Shown here piece by piece: positions 7,885-13,865 of a DNA stretch of 23,912 nt. The translations under genes and the position numbers were made by a program. Every line of letters starts with the position of its first letter. Position 1 is the stretch's first letter. Origin of the DNA: an uncultured Acetatifactor sp. (GTDB lineage Bacteria > Bacillota > Clostridia > Lachnospirales > Lachnospiraceae); assembly GCA_910586515.1 (NCBI GenBank), contig CAJUGL010000054.1, positions 1 through 23,912 on the forward strand, written 5' to 3'. Under the pieces are notes generated by a model that saw nothing but the letters and a program-made list of their open reading frames with translations, ran no database searches and was not told the origin of the DNA.

Positions 7885-9261
7885 TTATAAACCATCGCTT
7901 CCAAATACCGCTTCGCTCTCATCAACAGCCTGCTCCAACACTTCCATCAGGCTGCGGTAAGCATCATCTCCATTCAGCTCGTACTTTACAGCCTTCCGCG
8001 GCTCGCTGCCCCGGGTGAAGAGGAACAGGCTGTCTAAGGGGAGGTTTAATACCGTGGAAACCTGGCAGTTGAACTTTTCCGCAAAATACCTTGCCGTCCG
8101 AGTGTCTGTCCCCCCCAGGTACAGGCAATGATCACAGTTATTGATGATGGTCTGGGCCTTTGACTCTCCGTAGAGGCCCTCCAACTGGGAGAGGCTCTGT
8201 ACGATCAGGCTGACATAAATCTCCCGGGAACGGATCACGGAGATGATCTTGTCGAAATCAGGAATCAAGGTGTTGGTGCTGAAATCGTCCAGGATCAAGC
8301 GCACCGGGATGGGAAGCCGGCTGTCCGGCTGCCTGTCCGCAGCAGCCATAAGATACTGCAGCGCCTGGGTATAGAACAGGTTGATCAGGGCATCCTGGCT
8401 GCGGTCGGAGTCGCTGACGGACAGGAACAGAACCGTCTTTCCCCTAAGGAATGCCCCCAGGTCCACCTGGCGCTGCATTCGGAACATCCGTTTCATGCCG
8501 GAGTAAGACACCGCATCCAGGTGCTGTGCCAGGATCCCCTTGATACTGGCGTCCATCCTGTCCGCCTTTGTATTCTGCTGCACCATCCTGAATTTCCGCG
8601 CAAAGGCGCAGTCCGGGTGCGCAATGCATTCCTCCGCCACCACATTGTCCAGATCGGCAGTCCCCATCTTCGTAAGGAAGGTATACGCCTGGTACAGGTC
8701 ATGCTGCTTCCGGGGCAGCCGGTTCAGGACGAAAAGGAGGATGGCCTCCAGGTACATCTGGGCAGCCATGTCCCAGAAAGGCTCTTTGTGGTTATTGCAC
8801 GGGCAGATAGCTTGCGCCACCTTCTTGATGTCCTGCTCGTTGTAGTAGTCGCCCTCCCGGTTGGCCTCGCTGTCCCGGCATTTCCGGATATAAGTCAGGG
8901 GATTGTAACCCCGGGGAGTGGCGGCCGTGTCGGTAAAGTCCAGGTGCATGACCGTGTAACCCTGCTTTTCCAGATGTCTGCCGTAGAGCCTGCGCAGGTT
9001 CCCCTTGGTGTCGGCCACAATGAGGCTGTCCTGGGTATGGAGGATGTTGGGCACCACATAGCCCCTGGTTTTTCCGCCGCCGGAAGGCCCCACCACCAGG
9101 TCGTTGTTGTTAATCCCCGTGACCCAGGTGTCGTTGCTGACAGAGACACCCTTTGCAAGAATACGATTGGATCTGACGTTGTGAAACATGTTTTCTTCTC
9201 CCTTCTGAAATTCCTCTGTGGATTTTTCCATTTGATACAGGCTTTCGCCGGTTCCCTCCAT
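7885..9261 (-). CDS. TraG/VirD4-like ATPase lacking membrane segments
   Basis: A 458-residue ATPase of the type IV secretion coupling-protein family. Family proteins are hexameric motors that move DNA or protein through a conjugation channel. Visible motifs are NNNDLVVGPSGGGKTRGYVVPNI with Walker A at 58-65, SLIVADTKGNL soon after, Walker B RLILDDF at about 321-327, a sensor-like IVQSLSQL at 353-360, and YLGGTDTRTARYFAEK at 381-396. Classical VirD4 proteins carry two N-terminal membrane helices and exceed 550 residues. Here Walker A comes after only about 57 residues and no hydrophobic segment precedes it, so the protein is probably cytosolic. A second possible start at 9189 has GGGAGAAG upstream. 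It follows the ClpP-like gene by 3 bases and is very likely co-translated with it. Confidence 0.9.
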   Translation of the reverse strand: MEGTGESLYQMEKSTEEFQKGEENMFHNVRSNRILAKGVSVSNDTWVTGINNNDLVVGPSGGGKTRGYVVPNILHTQDSLIVADTKGNLRRLYGRHLEKQGYTVMHLDFTDTAATPRGYNPLTYIRKCRDSEANREGDYYNEQDIKKVAQAICPCNNHKEPFWDMAAQMYLEAILLFVLNRLPRKQHDLYQAYTFLTKMGTADLDNVVAEECIAHPDCAFARKFRMVQQNTKADRMDASIKGILAQHLDAVSYSGMKRMFRMQRQVDLGAFLRGKTVLFLSVSDSDRSQDALINLFYTQALQYLMAAADRQPDSRLPIPVRLILDDFSTNTLIPDFDKIISVIRSREIYVSLIVQSLSQLEGLYGESKAQTIINNCDHCLYLGGTDTRTARYFAEKFNCQVSTVLNLPLDSLFLFTRGSEPRKAVKYELNGDDAYRSLMEVLEQAVDESEAVFGSDGL

Positions 9262-9264
9262 GGC

Positions 9265-9861
9265 CTAACAGCCCTCTGCCAGGCTCGTGATAATATGGTC
9301 CGCCAGGCCGAATTCCAAGGCCTCCTCCGCCCGGAAATAGCTGTCTGTGGCGGTTTTGGCCAGAACCTCCTCCAGGCTTTTGCCGGAGTGTTCCGAGATG
9401 ACCCTGGCAATAATCTGCCGGGTCTCCATCAGGTCATCGCTGACCGCTTTCAGTTTCAGGGCGCTGCCGCCGGTCCGGACGATCAGCGGGTCATGGATCA
9501 TGATGCGGCTGTGGGGCAGCATGTCCCGCCTGCTCCCTGATACAAAAAGCAGCGCCGCCATGGAAGCCGCCAGCCCCACACAGACCGTGCGGATGGGGCA
9601 GCTCACCGCCTGCATCACGTCGTAGAGAGCCATGCCGCTGTCTACGCTGCCGCCGGGGCTGTTGATAAAAAGGGTGATCTGTCCCTCCGGGTCCTGCCGC
9701 TGCAGGTAGCGCAGCTGGCGGACCAGAGCGTTCACCGAAGCTGCGTCCACTTCTCCCACCAGCTCCACCTCCCGGTGGGACAGCATCTCATCCTGGATGG
9801 GAATGAGATCGTAGCCGTGGGATGATTCCCTGATGATTCTTGCTTCGTTTGAAATGTACAT
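9265..9861 (-). CDS. ClpP-like serine protease, first gene of the operon
   Basis: A 198-residue protein of the Clp protease proteolytic-subunit family (S14). The catalytic triad is visible: Ser100 in GLAASMAAL, His123 in IMIHDP and Asp173 in ATDSYF. The oxyanion region INSPGGSVDSGMALYDVM is at 66-83, and the family ending AEEALEFGLADHI is present. Length is normal. The ATG at 9861 has AGGAGG about 10 bases upstream. Core-genome clpP genes usually sit beside clpX or tig; this one sits before a VirD4-like ATPase instead, so it is a specialised paralogue. ClpP barrels need an ATPase partner, and none of the Clp-ATPase type is encoded nearby. Whether the VirD4-like ATPase takes that role is a speculation. 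A leftward promoter is at 9963-10004. Confidence 0.92.
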   Translation of the reverse strand: MYISNEARIIRESSHGYDLIPIQDEMLSHREVELVGEVDAASVNALVRQLRYLQRQDPEGQITLFINSPGGSVDSGMALYDVMQAVSCPIRTVCVGLAASMAALLFVSGSRRDMLPHSRIMIHDPLIVRTGGSALKLKAVSDDLMETRQIIARVISEHSGKSLEEVLAKTATDSYFRAEEALEFGLADHIITSLAEGC

Positions 9862-9962
9862 AAAGCTGTTTCCTCCTATATATAGTCCTGCGCGGCGGCA
9901 GTGCGCCTTTGCGACTTTACCGTTCAGCCATTAATACTTGACGCTTCCGCAGCTGTAATACC

Positions 9963-10004
9963 ATTCTATCAGGTGCCGATTCCGGCATTTGTAAAAATTA
10001 CGAT
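9963..10004 (-). promoter_or_regulatory. Leftward promoter with palindromic operator, copy B (clpP-virD4 operon)
   Basis: On the - strand a -10 box TAGAAT (9963-9968 as ATTCTA on +) lies 19 bases from the palindrome TTTGTAA-AAA-TTACGAT (9988-10004). This is the same spacing as in the copies at 849 and 10845, and CCTG again precedes the -10 box. It would start transcription about 95 bases before the clpP-like gene. Confidence 0.6.
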
Positions 10005-10042
10005 ATAACCAAATATAGCATACAGCATAGAAAAATAATGCC

Positions 10043-10059
10043 TTGTGCAGATTACACAA
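10043..10059 (+). promoter_or_regulatory. Possible operator before the XRE gene
   Basis: TTGTG (10043-10047) and CACAA (10055-10059) form an inverted repeat with a 7-base gap. A -10-like TATACT follows at 10086-10091, without a convincing -35 box. This layout fits a site for a dimeric helix-turn-helix protein, perhaps autoregulation, but the arms are short. Confidence 0.3.
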
Positions 10060-10111
10060 AATCTCATCTTTTAGTATGATTGGGATATACTATAAGCATT
10101 GGAGGGATTCT

Positions 10112-10468
10112 ATGGTGCGGCGGACATTGGGCAGGCGTATCCGGGAAGAACGTCTGAAACTGAATCTTACACAGGAGAAGTTAGCGGAAGAGGTAAACCT
10201 CTCCATGGCATATATCGGGCAGATTGAACGCGGGGAGCGCAGTCTGACCCTGGATAATCTGGTGGCGGTGGCCAACCGGTTAGGCGTTACAGTGGATTAC
10301 CTGCTTTCTGATTCCGTTAATCCGGATGAGGATGCGGAATATTTGATTTTACGTCAGCTGCTGGCCGGCAGGACAAAGTCACAGAGAGCGTTGGCAGTCA
10401 ACATGGTGAAGCTTATGTTTGGCTATCTGGATGAAAATTCCTGCCAGGACGGAAAAGGGGAAAATTAA
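10112..10468 (+). CDS. XRE-family regulator (SinR-like HTH)
   Basis: A 118-residue DNA-binding protein. Residues about 7-65 are an XRE/Cro-CI helix-turn-helix: LGRRIREERLKLNLTQEKLAEEVNLSMAYIGQIERGERSLTLDNLVAVANRLGVTVDYLL, with the recognition helix at SMAYIGQIERG. A short helical tail (ILRQLLAGRTKSQRALAVNMVKLMFGYL) probably forms the dimer. The ATG at 10112 has GGAGGG six bases upstream; the longer frame from 10043 lacks a ribosome site. It is divergent from the clpP-virD4 operon and convergent with the small gene at 10499. Copies of a palindrome lie on both sides, so it is the best candidate regulator of the operon. This is an inference. Confidence 0.9.
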   Translation: MVRRTLGRRIREERLKLNLTQEKLAEEVNLSMAYIGQIERGERSLTLDNLVAVANRLGVTVDYLLSDSVNPDEDAEYLILRQLLAGRTKSQRALAVNMVKLMFGYLDENSCQDGKGEN

Positions 10469-10498
10469 ATTTCCGCCTGGAAATGCAGGAAAATCAAT

Positions 10499-10747
10499 TC
10501 ACAAATCCTCATGGGGCATAGAGGCGCATTTCAGGAGAAAGCGGATTCCTTCCATAAACCCTCTGTTGAACAGCTCTTTTCCCAATTCGTCATAAAAATG
10601 ATTCAGTTCTTCCTCTATCCGCAGATACTCCTCACCGGAGATATTGGCTGCCAACTCTGCGTACAGATGCTTTTCCCGCAGTTCCAGTTCCGGCGATTTT
10701 CCCGCAACCCTGCGGATATATATGGCGTCTGTAAAATACCGTTCCAT
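10499..10747 (-). CDS. Small helical protein of unknown function
   Basis: An 82-residue acidic, helical protein (ELELREKHLYAELAANISGEEYLRIEEELNHFYDELGKELFNRGFMEGIRFLL). The ending FxxGFxxGxRFLL recalls small Lachnospiraceae proteins of the DUF6809 kind, but I would not assign it. The ATG at 10747 is favoured by AGGAGG eight bases upstream; the frame is open to 10798. Its promoter at 10845-10886 carries the best copy of the shared palindrome, so it is probably controlled together with the clpP-virD4 operon. It converges with the XRE gene, with a 30-base gap holding a small ATTTCC/GGAAAT hairpin. Confidence 0.65.
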   Translation of the reverse strand: MERYFTDAIYIRRVAGKSPELELREKHLYAELAANISGEEYLRIEEELNHFYDELGKELFNRGFMEGIRFLLKCASMPHEDL

Positions 10748-10844
10748 GTCACATTCCTCCTCGTCTGATCTGATTGGTATGCCGGCAGGCGGCGTCACGA
10801 AGCAGGGGCATAAGGGTTTGGTTCATTTCTGATGCCCGATATTT

Positions 10845-10886
10845 ATTATAGCAGGCCCGGACTATGTATTCGTAATTTTTACGAAT
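10845..10886 (-). promoter_or_regulatory. Leftward promoter with palindromic operator, copy C
   Basis: The best copy of the shared element. On the + strand ATTCGTAA-TTT-TTACGAAT (10868-10886) is a perfect palindrome with 8-base arms. On the - strand a perfect -10 box TATAAT (10845-10850 as ATTATA on +) lies 18 bases away, preceded by CCTGC. No consensus -35 box is present: the palindrome takes its place. Transcription would begin about 90 bases before the start of the small gene at 10747. Confidence 0.65.
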
Positions 10887-11017
10887 TTCTATTGTTTACG
10901 TATTTGTTCCGAAAGTGTGTCAATTGCACAGCTCCCGGCTTGTGTCTTTCTTCAGACTAAAGACAGGAACCATTCGTTATACGGAAACGAAACCCTGCAC
11001 TTTCGGGATATTTTTAC
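10887..11017. other. Intergenic stretch without a gene
   Basis: No coding frame with a ribosome site. It holds a near-perfect palindrome TGTGTCAATTGCACA (10916-10930) and a weaker TTCGT/ACGAA inverted repeat near 10975-10992. Neither can be assigned a role. Confidence 0.4.
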
Positions 11018-11058
11018 AAAAAAATAAGGTTAGACCCCCTGTAACAGAATCTAACCTC
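11018..11058 (-). terminator. Terminator after the lysozyme gene
   Basis: On the - strand AGGTTAGA (11057-11050) and TCTAACCT (11034-11027) form a perfect 8-base stem with a 15-base loop, followed by TATTTTTTTG. This is a strong Rho-independent terminator for leftward transcription of the gene that ends at 11205. Confidence 0.8.
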
Positions 11059-11109
11059 ATCCTTAACTGACTGACATTGCCCGTAAAAAGCAGCCTGACT
11101 GCCGCAGCC

Positions 11110-11136
11110 GTTCAGACAGTACGCTGGACCGTTATG
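11110..11136. repeat. Dispersed repeat, copy 1
   Basis: A 27-base sequence starting GTTCAGACAG and ending CGTTATG matches 22 of 27 positions of a second copy at 14972-14998. Both lie between genes, downstream of a gene end. It may be a small genome-wide extragenic repeat. Confidence 0.4.
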
Positions 11137-11204
11137 TTGTATTTCCCTTTCTAAGAGCCACGGGAACAAATATGGGTACGGGAAGCATGCCCGGGAAAAA
11201 CGTC

Positions 11205-12218
11205 CTAATAATAAAACACTTCCTGTATGCTGTTGTATCCCGCAATCCCGTCCTCTTTTAAACCGATCTTTTTCTGCAGGGCAAACGTTTCCCGTCTTGC
11301 CGTCTGCCCGTACAGACCGTCCTCTGCCTGTCTGTGACCGAGAATCTCATTGCACCTGCCCTGCCACCATTTCACCACATGACCGGCGGAACCCACGATG
11401 TATTTCTGGCCGGATTTCTGCGCCTTCAGCACAATCTGCCTGCGGACATACTGTGTCTTCGGGCCGTCTATACCGTCCACTGTCAGCTCGTTTCCGTTTT
11501 CGTCCCGAATGCCGTCAGCCCTGGCAGCTGCCTGAAAATTGCGGATATTGATATTCTGCTTCTCCTCCCGGGGAACCCTGTCCATGGACTTGTCGAAATC
11601 CGCATAAAACCAGTTCAAATCCACATTTCCCTGTACGCCGGGCACCCTGCCGCCGGAGGTGTACTGCCAGATATCCGCAGCCTCCCGCTCCTCCTCCGAA
11701 AGCGCGGTCTTATACCTGGCATACCAGATATAAACCTTCCCCACGGCAGCCTCAATCCGCCCCAGATCAAAATAGTTCCGCAGATAGTCACGGTTTCCGT
11801 AAAGAACCGGAAGATACCCCGCGTCCCGCACATGGGTCAAAAACGCAATCGCCATGTCCGTAGCCAGTTGTTTCGTGATATCCACCCCGTTCTTTCTGGC
11901 GTAATTCACACTGTCATACTCAAAATCAAAGGCAATGGGACAGTTTTTCCAGTATTTTCCCGCCTGGGCAACCGCGTATCCCGCCTCCGCAGTAGCCATT
12001 TCCTCTGTATAGGCATAGGAAAACCAATACAGCACCACAGACATGCCCAGATGGTAGCAGGCATCCGCATTGGCCGCATATTGCTGATCCACATTATTCC
12101 GGCCGTATCCCATCCGCAGCCCTGCCATTCTGTACCCTGCATTCCGTATCCGCTTCATGTCCACAATCCCCTGATGGGCGGACAGATCCGGTCCTTCCCC
12201 TGTAATATACCTGTTCAT
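11205..12218 (-). CDS. GH25 lysozyme with C-terminal peptidoglycan-binding-like region
   Basis: A 337-residue muramidase of glycoside hydrolase family 25, which cuts the MurNAc-GlcNAc bond of peptidoglycan. The conserved first Asp is in GPDLSAHQG (residue 11), and the catalytic strand is IAFDFEYDS with Asp98, Glu100 and Asp102. The family strand ADIWQYTSGGRVPGVQGNVDLNWF is also present. After about residue 215 come two related segments (VDGIDGPKTQYVRRQIV and EDGLYGQTARRETFALQKKIG) that look like short peptidoglycan-binding repeats. No signal peptide is seen, as in phage endolysins. The ATG at 12218 has GAGG five bases upstream. The frame is open to 12317, but that extra part coincides with a 79-bp repeat. 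Confidence 0.88.
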   Translation of the reverse strand: MNRYITGEGPDLSAHQGIVDMKRIRNAGYRMAGLRMGYGRNNVDQQYAANADACYHLGMSVVLYWFSYAYTEEMATAEAGYAVAQAGKYWKNCPIAFDFEYDSVNYARKNGVDITKQLATDMAIAFLTHVRDAGYLPVLYGNRDYLRNYFDLGRIEAAVGKVYIWYARYKTALSEEEREAADIWQYTSGGRVPGVQGNVDLNWFYADFDKSMDRVPREEKQNINIRNFQAAARADGIRDENGNELTVDGIDGPKTQYVRRQIVLKAQKSGQKYIVGSAGHVVKWWQGRCNEILGHRQAEDGLYGQTARRETFALQKKIGLKEDGIAGYNSIQEVFYY

Positions 12219-12237
12219 TATTTCCTCATTCCATTCC

Positions 12238-12316
12238 CTGCCGCAATGCGGCTCCTTCTGAACAGTGTATGCATGGAGAGACCGTCCGCATTCCTCTGTC
12301 TCAATTATTCCGCCCA
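12238..12316 (+). repeat. 79-bp direct repeat, left copy
   Basis: This segment, from CTGCCGCAATGCGG to ATTCCGCCCA, recurs at 13640-13718 in the same orientation with only two mismatches. It contains the small palindrome GCCGCAATGCGGC. The two copies bracket the Panacea/MazF-like cassette. Confidence 0.85.
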
Positions 12317-12400
12317 TGCTCCTTTCCGCCTTGATTTTTTGTCCTTGATTCGTTCACCTCCATCAATCCCCTGTTGGAGGTTGAAGTCACCGTGGTGTCC

Positions 12401-12505
12401 CTATGGCGGCAGCAGGGAAATATTCTGCGTACCTCCCGTTTCCCACTGGGAGACCGCAGAGCTGCTGATCCCCAGAGATGAACTTTGGCGCAATGATTTC
12501 GGCAT
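12401..12505 (-). pseudogene. Relic of an XRE helix-turn-helix gene
   Basis: Read leftward, 34 codons from an ATG at 12505 give a short peptide with LGISSSAVSQWETG followed by ISLLPP and a stop. This matches the recognition helix and following strand of XRE domains; compare LGVSCQSVSRWELG with ELLPAI in the intact gene at 13866. The helices before and after are missing. It lies between the left repeat and the cassette promoter, so it is a leftover fragment, not a gene. Confidence 0.5.
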
Positions 12506-12535
12506 CTTTCACTCGTGAGCGGGGTCAAATTTTTG

Positions 12536-12564
12536 TTGATTTTCTTTATATTTTCACATATAAT
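12536..12564 (+). promoter_or_regulatory. Promoter of the toxin-antitoxin cassette
   Basis: TTGATT (12536-12541), a 17-base AT-rich spacer and a perfect TATAAT (12559-12564) form a strong promoter about 75 bases before the antitoxin start. Confidence 0.75.
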
Positions 12565-12640
12565 TAAGACGTAAGCAGCGTGATGAGGCAGGCGATATGT
12601 GTCTGCTTTTTTGCTACATGTGCAGCCGGAGGTAATGTTC

Positions 12641-13135
12641 ATGGAAAGAATCATTGATGTTTCCCAATATATTTACAATGAATATAAAAGACAGTCAGGC
12701 GAAGCGATAGACGAAATGAAACTGCACAAATTACTTTATCTGGCGCAAAGGGAATGTCTTGCCATTACAGGAAGCCCCCTGTTTAGCGAAGTTTTTGAGG
12801 GTTGGAAATACGGCCCGGTATCAAAAGAAGTCAGAATGTATTATACGCCTGAAGGGATGTATTACAAAGGGTTAAGGAAGATTTCCACCCAGGCTGCATA
12901 TATTGCCAAAAATGTAGTTCTTCAATATGGGGCTTTGGCTTCATGGAAATTAAGTGATATATCGCATAATGAGATTTCGTGGAAAAATTCACGGAAGGGG
13001 CTTGCAGAGGGAGAAAACGGCGACAGACCGCTGCTGCTTGATGATATAAGGAAAGATGCAGAAAAAGTACGGCCATATGACGCAATATATGATATGTACT
13101 ACGATGAATTTGAAGACTCGGAGGCGGCTCAATGA
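12641..13135 (+). CDS. Panacea-domain (DUF4065, SocA-like) antitoxin
   Basis: A 164-residue protein of the DUF4065/Panacea family. Family signatures are DVSQYIYNEYKRQSGEAIDEMKLHKLLYLAQ, then SPLFSEVFEGWKYGPVSKEV, and the late SHNEISWKNSRKG. Panacea proteins are known antitoxin domains that neutralise many unrelated toxins; the related SocA is a proteolytic adaptor in Caulobacter. The ATG at 12641 has GGAGG eight bases upstream; an in-frame ATG at 12635 is too close to that site. The stop overlaps the next start by four bases (ATGA), the usual arrangement of a toxin-antitoxin pair. Confidence 0.9.
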   Translation: MERIIDVSQYIYNEYKRQSGEAIDEMKLHKLLYLAQRECLAITGSPLFSEVFEGWKYGPVSKEVRMYYTPEGMYYKGLRKISTQAAYIAKNVVLQYGALASWKLSDISHNEISWKNSRKGLAEGENGDRPLLLDDIRKDAEKVRPYDAIYDMYYDEFEDSEAAQ

Positions 13136-13503
13136 CAGGGAAAGCATATTGGGCCATCTTTCAGTATTATGACGGGAAGTTGAATAAGATGGCTTTTAAA
13201 AAACGGCCTGTCCTTGTAATCGGGAAGGCAGACGATAAAGACTGGGTTGTCCTTCCCATTTCCCGTGTGACACGGAGGGAGTATTTGGATTCCCATTATG
13301 ATTTTGAAATGAACGTATTAAGTTATCCCAAAATGTCATTAAAACAAACTTCGTATGTCCGCACCCACAAACAAACCGTTTTGAATGAAGGAGAATTCTC
13401 AAGTTGTATTACGGATTTTCGGAAAGAATATCAAGATGCTTACATAGCAATAATGGCATTGGTGGAAGAATTTCAGAAGGATTTAATTAACAAATCTATC
13501 TGA
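13132..13503 (+). CDS. PemK/MazF-like toxin partner of the Panacea antitoxin
   Basis: A 123-residue protein. KKRPVLVIGKADDKDWVVLPISRVTRREYLDSHY and SYVRTHKQTVLNEGEF follow the strand order of the PemK/MazF barrel, in which RPVLVIG and VLPIS are the usual first strands and a later Arg/Thr strand lines the active site. MazF proteins are mRNA endonucleases. The gene overlaps the antitoxin by four bases and is followed by a terminator at 13591. The match to MazF is by pattern only, so the exact activity is inferred. Confidence 0.75.
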   Translation: MTGKAYWAIFQYYDGKLNKMAFKKRPVLVIGKADDKDWVVLPISRVTRREYLDSHYDFEMNVLSYPKMSLKQTSYVRTHKQTVLNEGEFSSCITDFRKEYQDAYIAIMALVEEFQKDLINKSI

Positions 13504-13590
13504 TTTATTTTGGGAAGTTATCGGTTCGAAGCTGTACGCCAGAATGTGGGAGGCACAGGCGCAGTATTATCAATAATGTTATTTGGGGAA

Positions 13591-13620
13591 GCGTGGGGAT
13601 AAAATCCATGCTCTTTTTTT
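13591..13620 (+). terminator. Terminator after the toxin-antitoxin cassette
   Basis: GCGT and GGAT pair with ATCC and ATGC across an AAA loop, with two bulged G, and the stem runs into TCTTTTTTT. It closes the cassette just before the right repeat copy. Confidence 0.6.
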
Positions 13621-13639
13621 CTGAAAAAGCTATGATTGT

Positions 13640-13718
13640 CTGCCGCAATGCGGCTCCTTCTGAACAGTGTATGCATGGAGAGACCGTCCGCATTCCTCCG
13701 TCTCCATTATTCCGCCCA
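13640..13718 (+). repeat. 79-bp direct repeat, right copy
   Basis: This is the second copy of the segment at 12238-12316, identical at 77 of 79 positions. Read leftward it encodes nearly the same peptide as the extended frame of the lysozyme gene (ETEECGRSLHAYTVQKEPHCG) before a stop. It is therefore either a duplicated gene edge or a dispersed element. Confidence 0.85.
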
Positions 13719-13765
13719 GAATTAATTCACTATTATAGTGAAAAAATATCACTTTTCGTGTACTG

Positions 13766-13783
13766 GTATTTTCCCGAAAATAC
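13766..13783 (+). promoter_or_regulatory. Palindromic operator candidate before the long XRE gene
   Basis: GTATTTTC-CC-GAAAATAC is a perfect palindrome with 8-base arms, 82 bases before the XRE start. A second inverted repeat, AGTGA (13737-13741) and TCACT (13749-13753), lies just upstream. Both could be sites for autoregulation. Confidence 0.45.
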
Positions 13784-13865
13784 AGGTAAACTTCTTACAG
13801 TACCTGCCACAGCGGCCGCTGCAGAACAGATACCCAGAACTAAAACCATTGAAAAGGAGATTATC

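Noticed and set aside
7885..9261. The VirD4-like gene as proof of a conjugative element in this window
   Set aside because: No relaxase, VirB4-like ATPase or channel genes are present, and the membrane anchor is missing, so a complete transfer system is not supported here.
8521..9540. A 339-codon open frame on the + strand
   Set aside because: It is antisense to the ClpP-like and VirD4-like genes, whose catalytic motifs are complete.
11334..12518. A 394-codon open frame on the + strand
   Set aside because: It is antisense to the GH25 lysozyme gene, which has intact catalytic residues and a terminator.
12301..12654. A 117-codon leftward open frame before the lysozyme gene
   Set aside because: It has no ribosome site, overlaps the promoter of the antitoxin and shows no domain in this frame; the XRE relic is in another frame.
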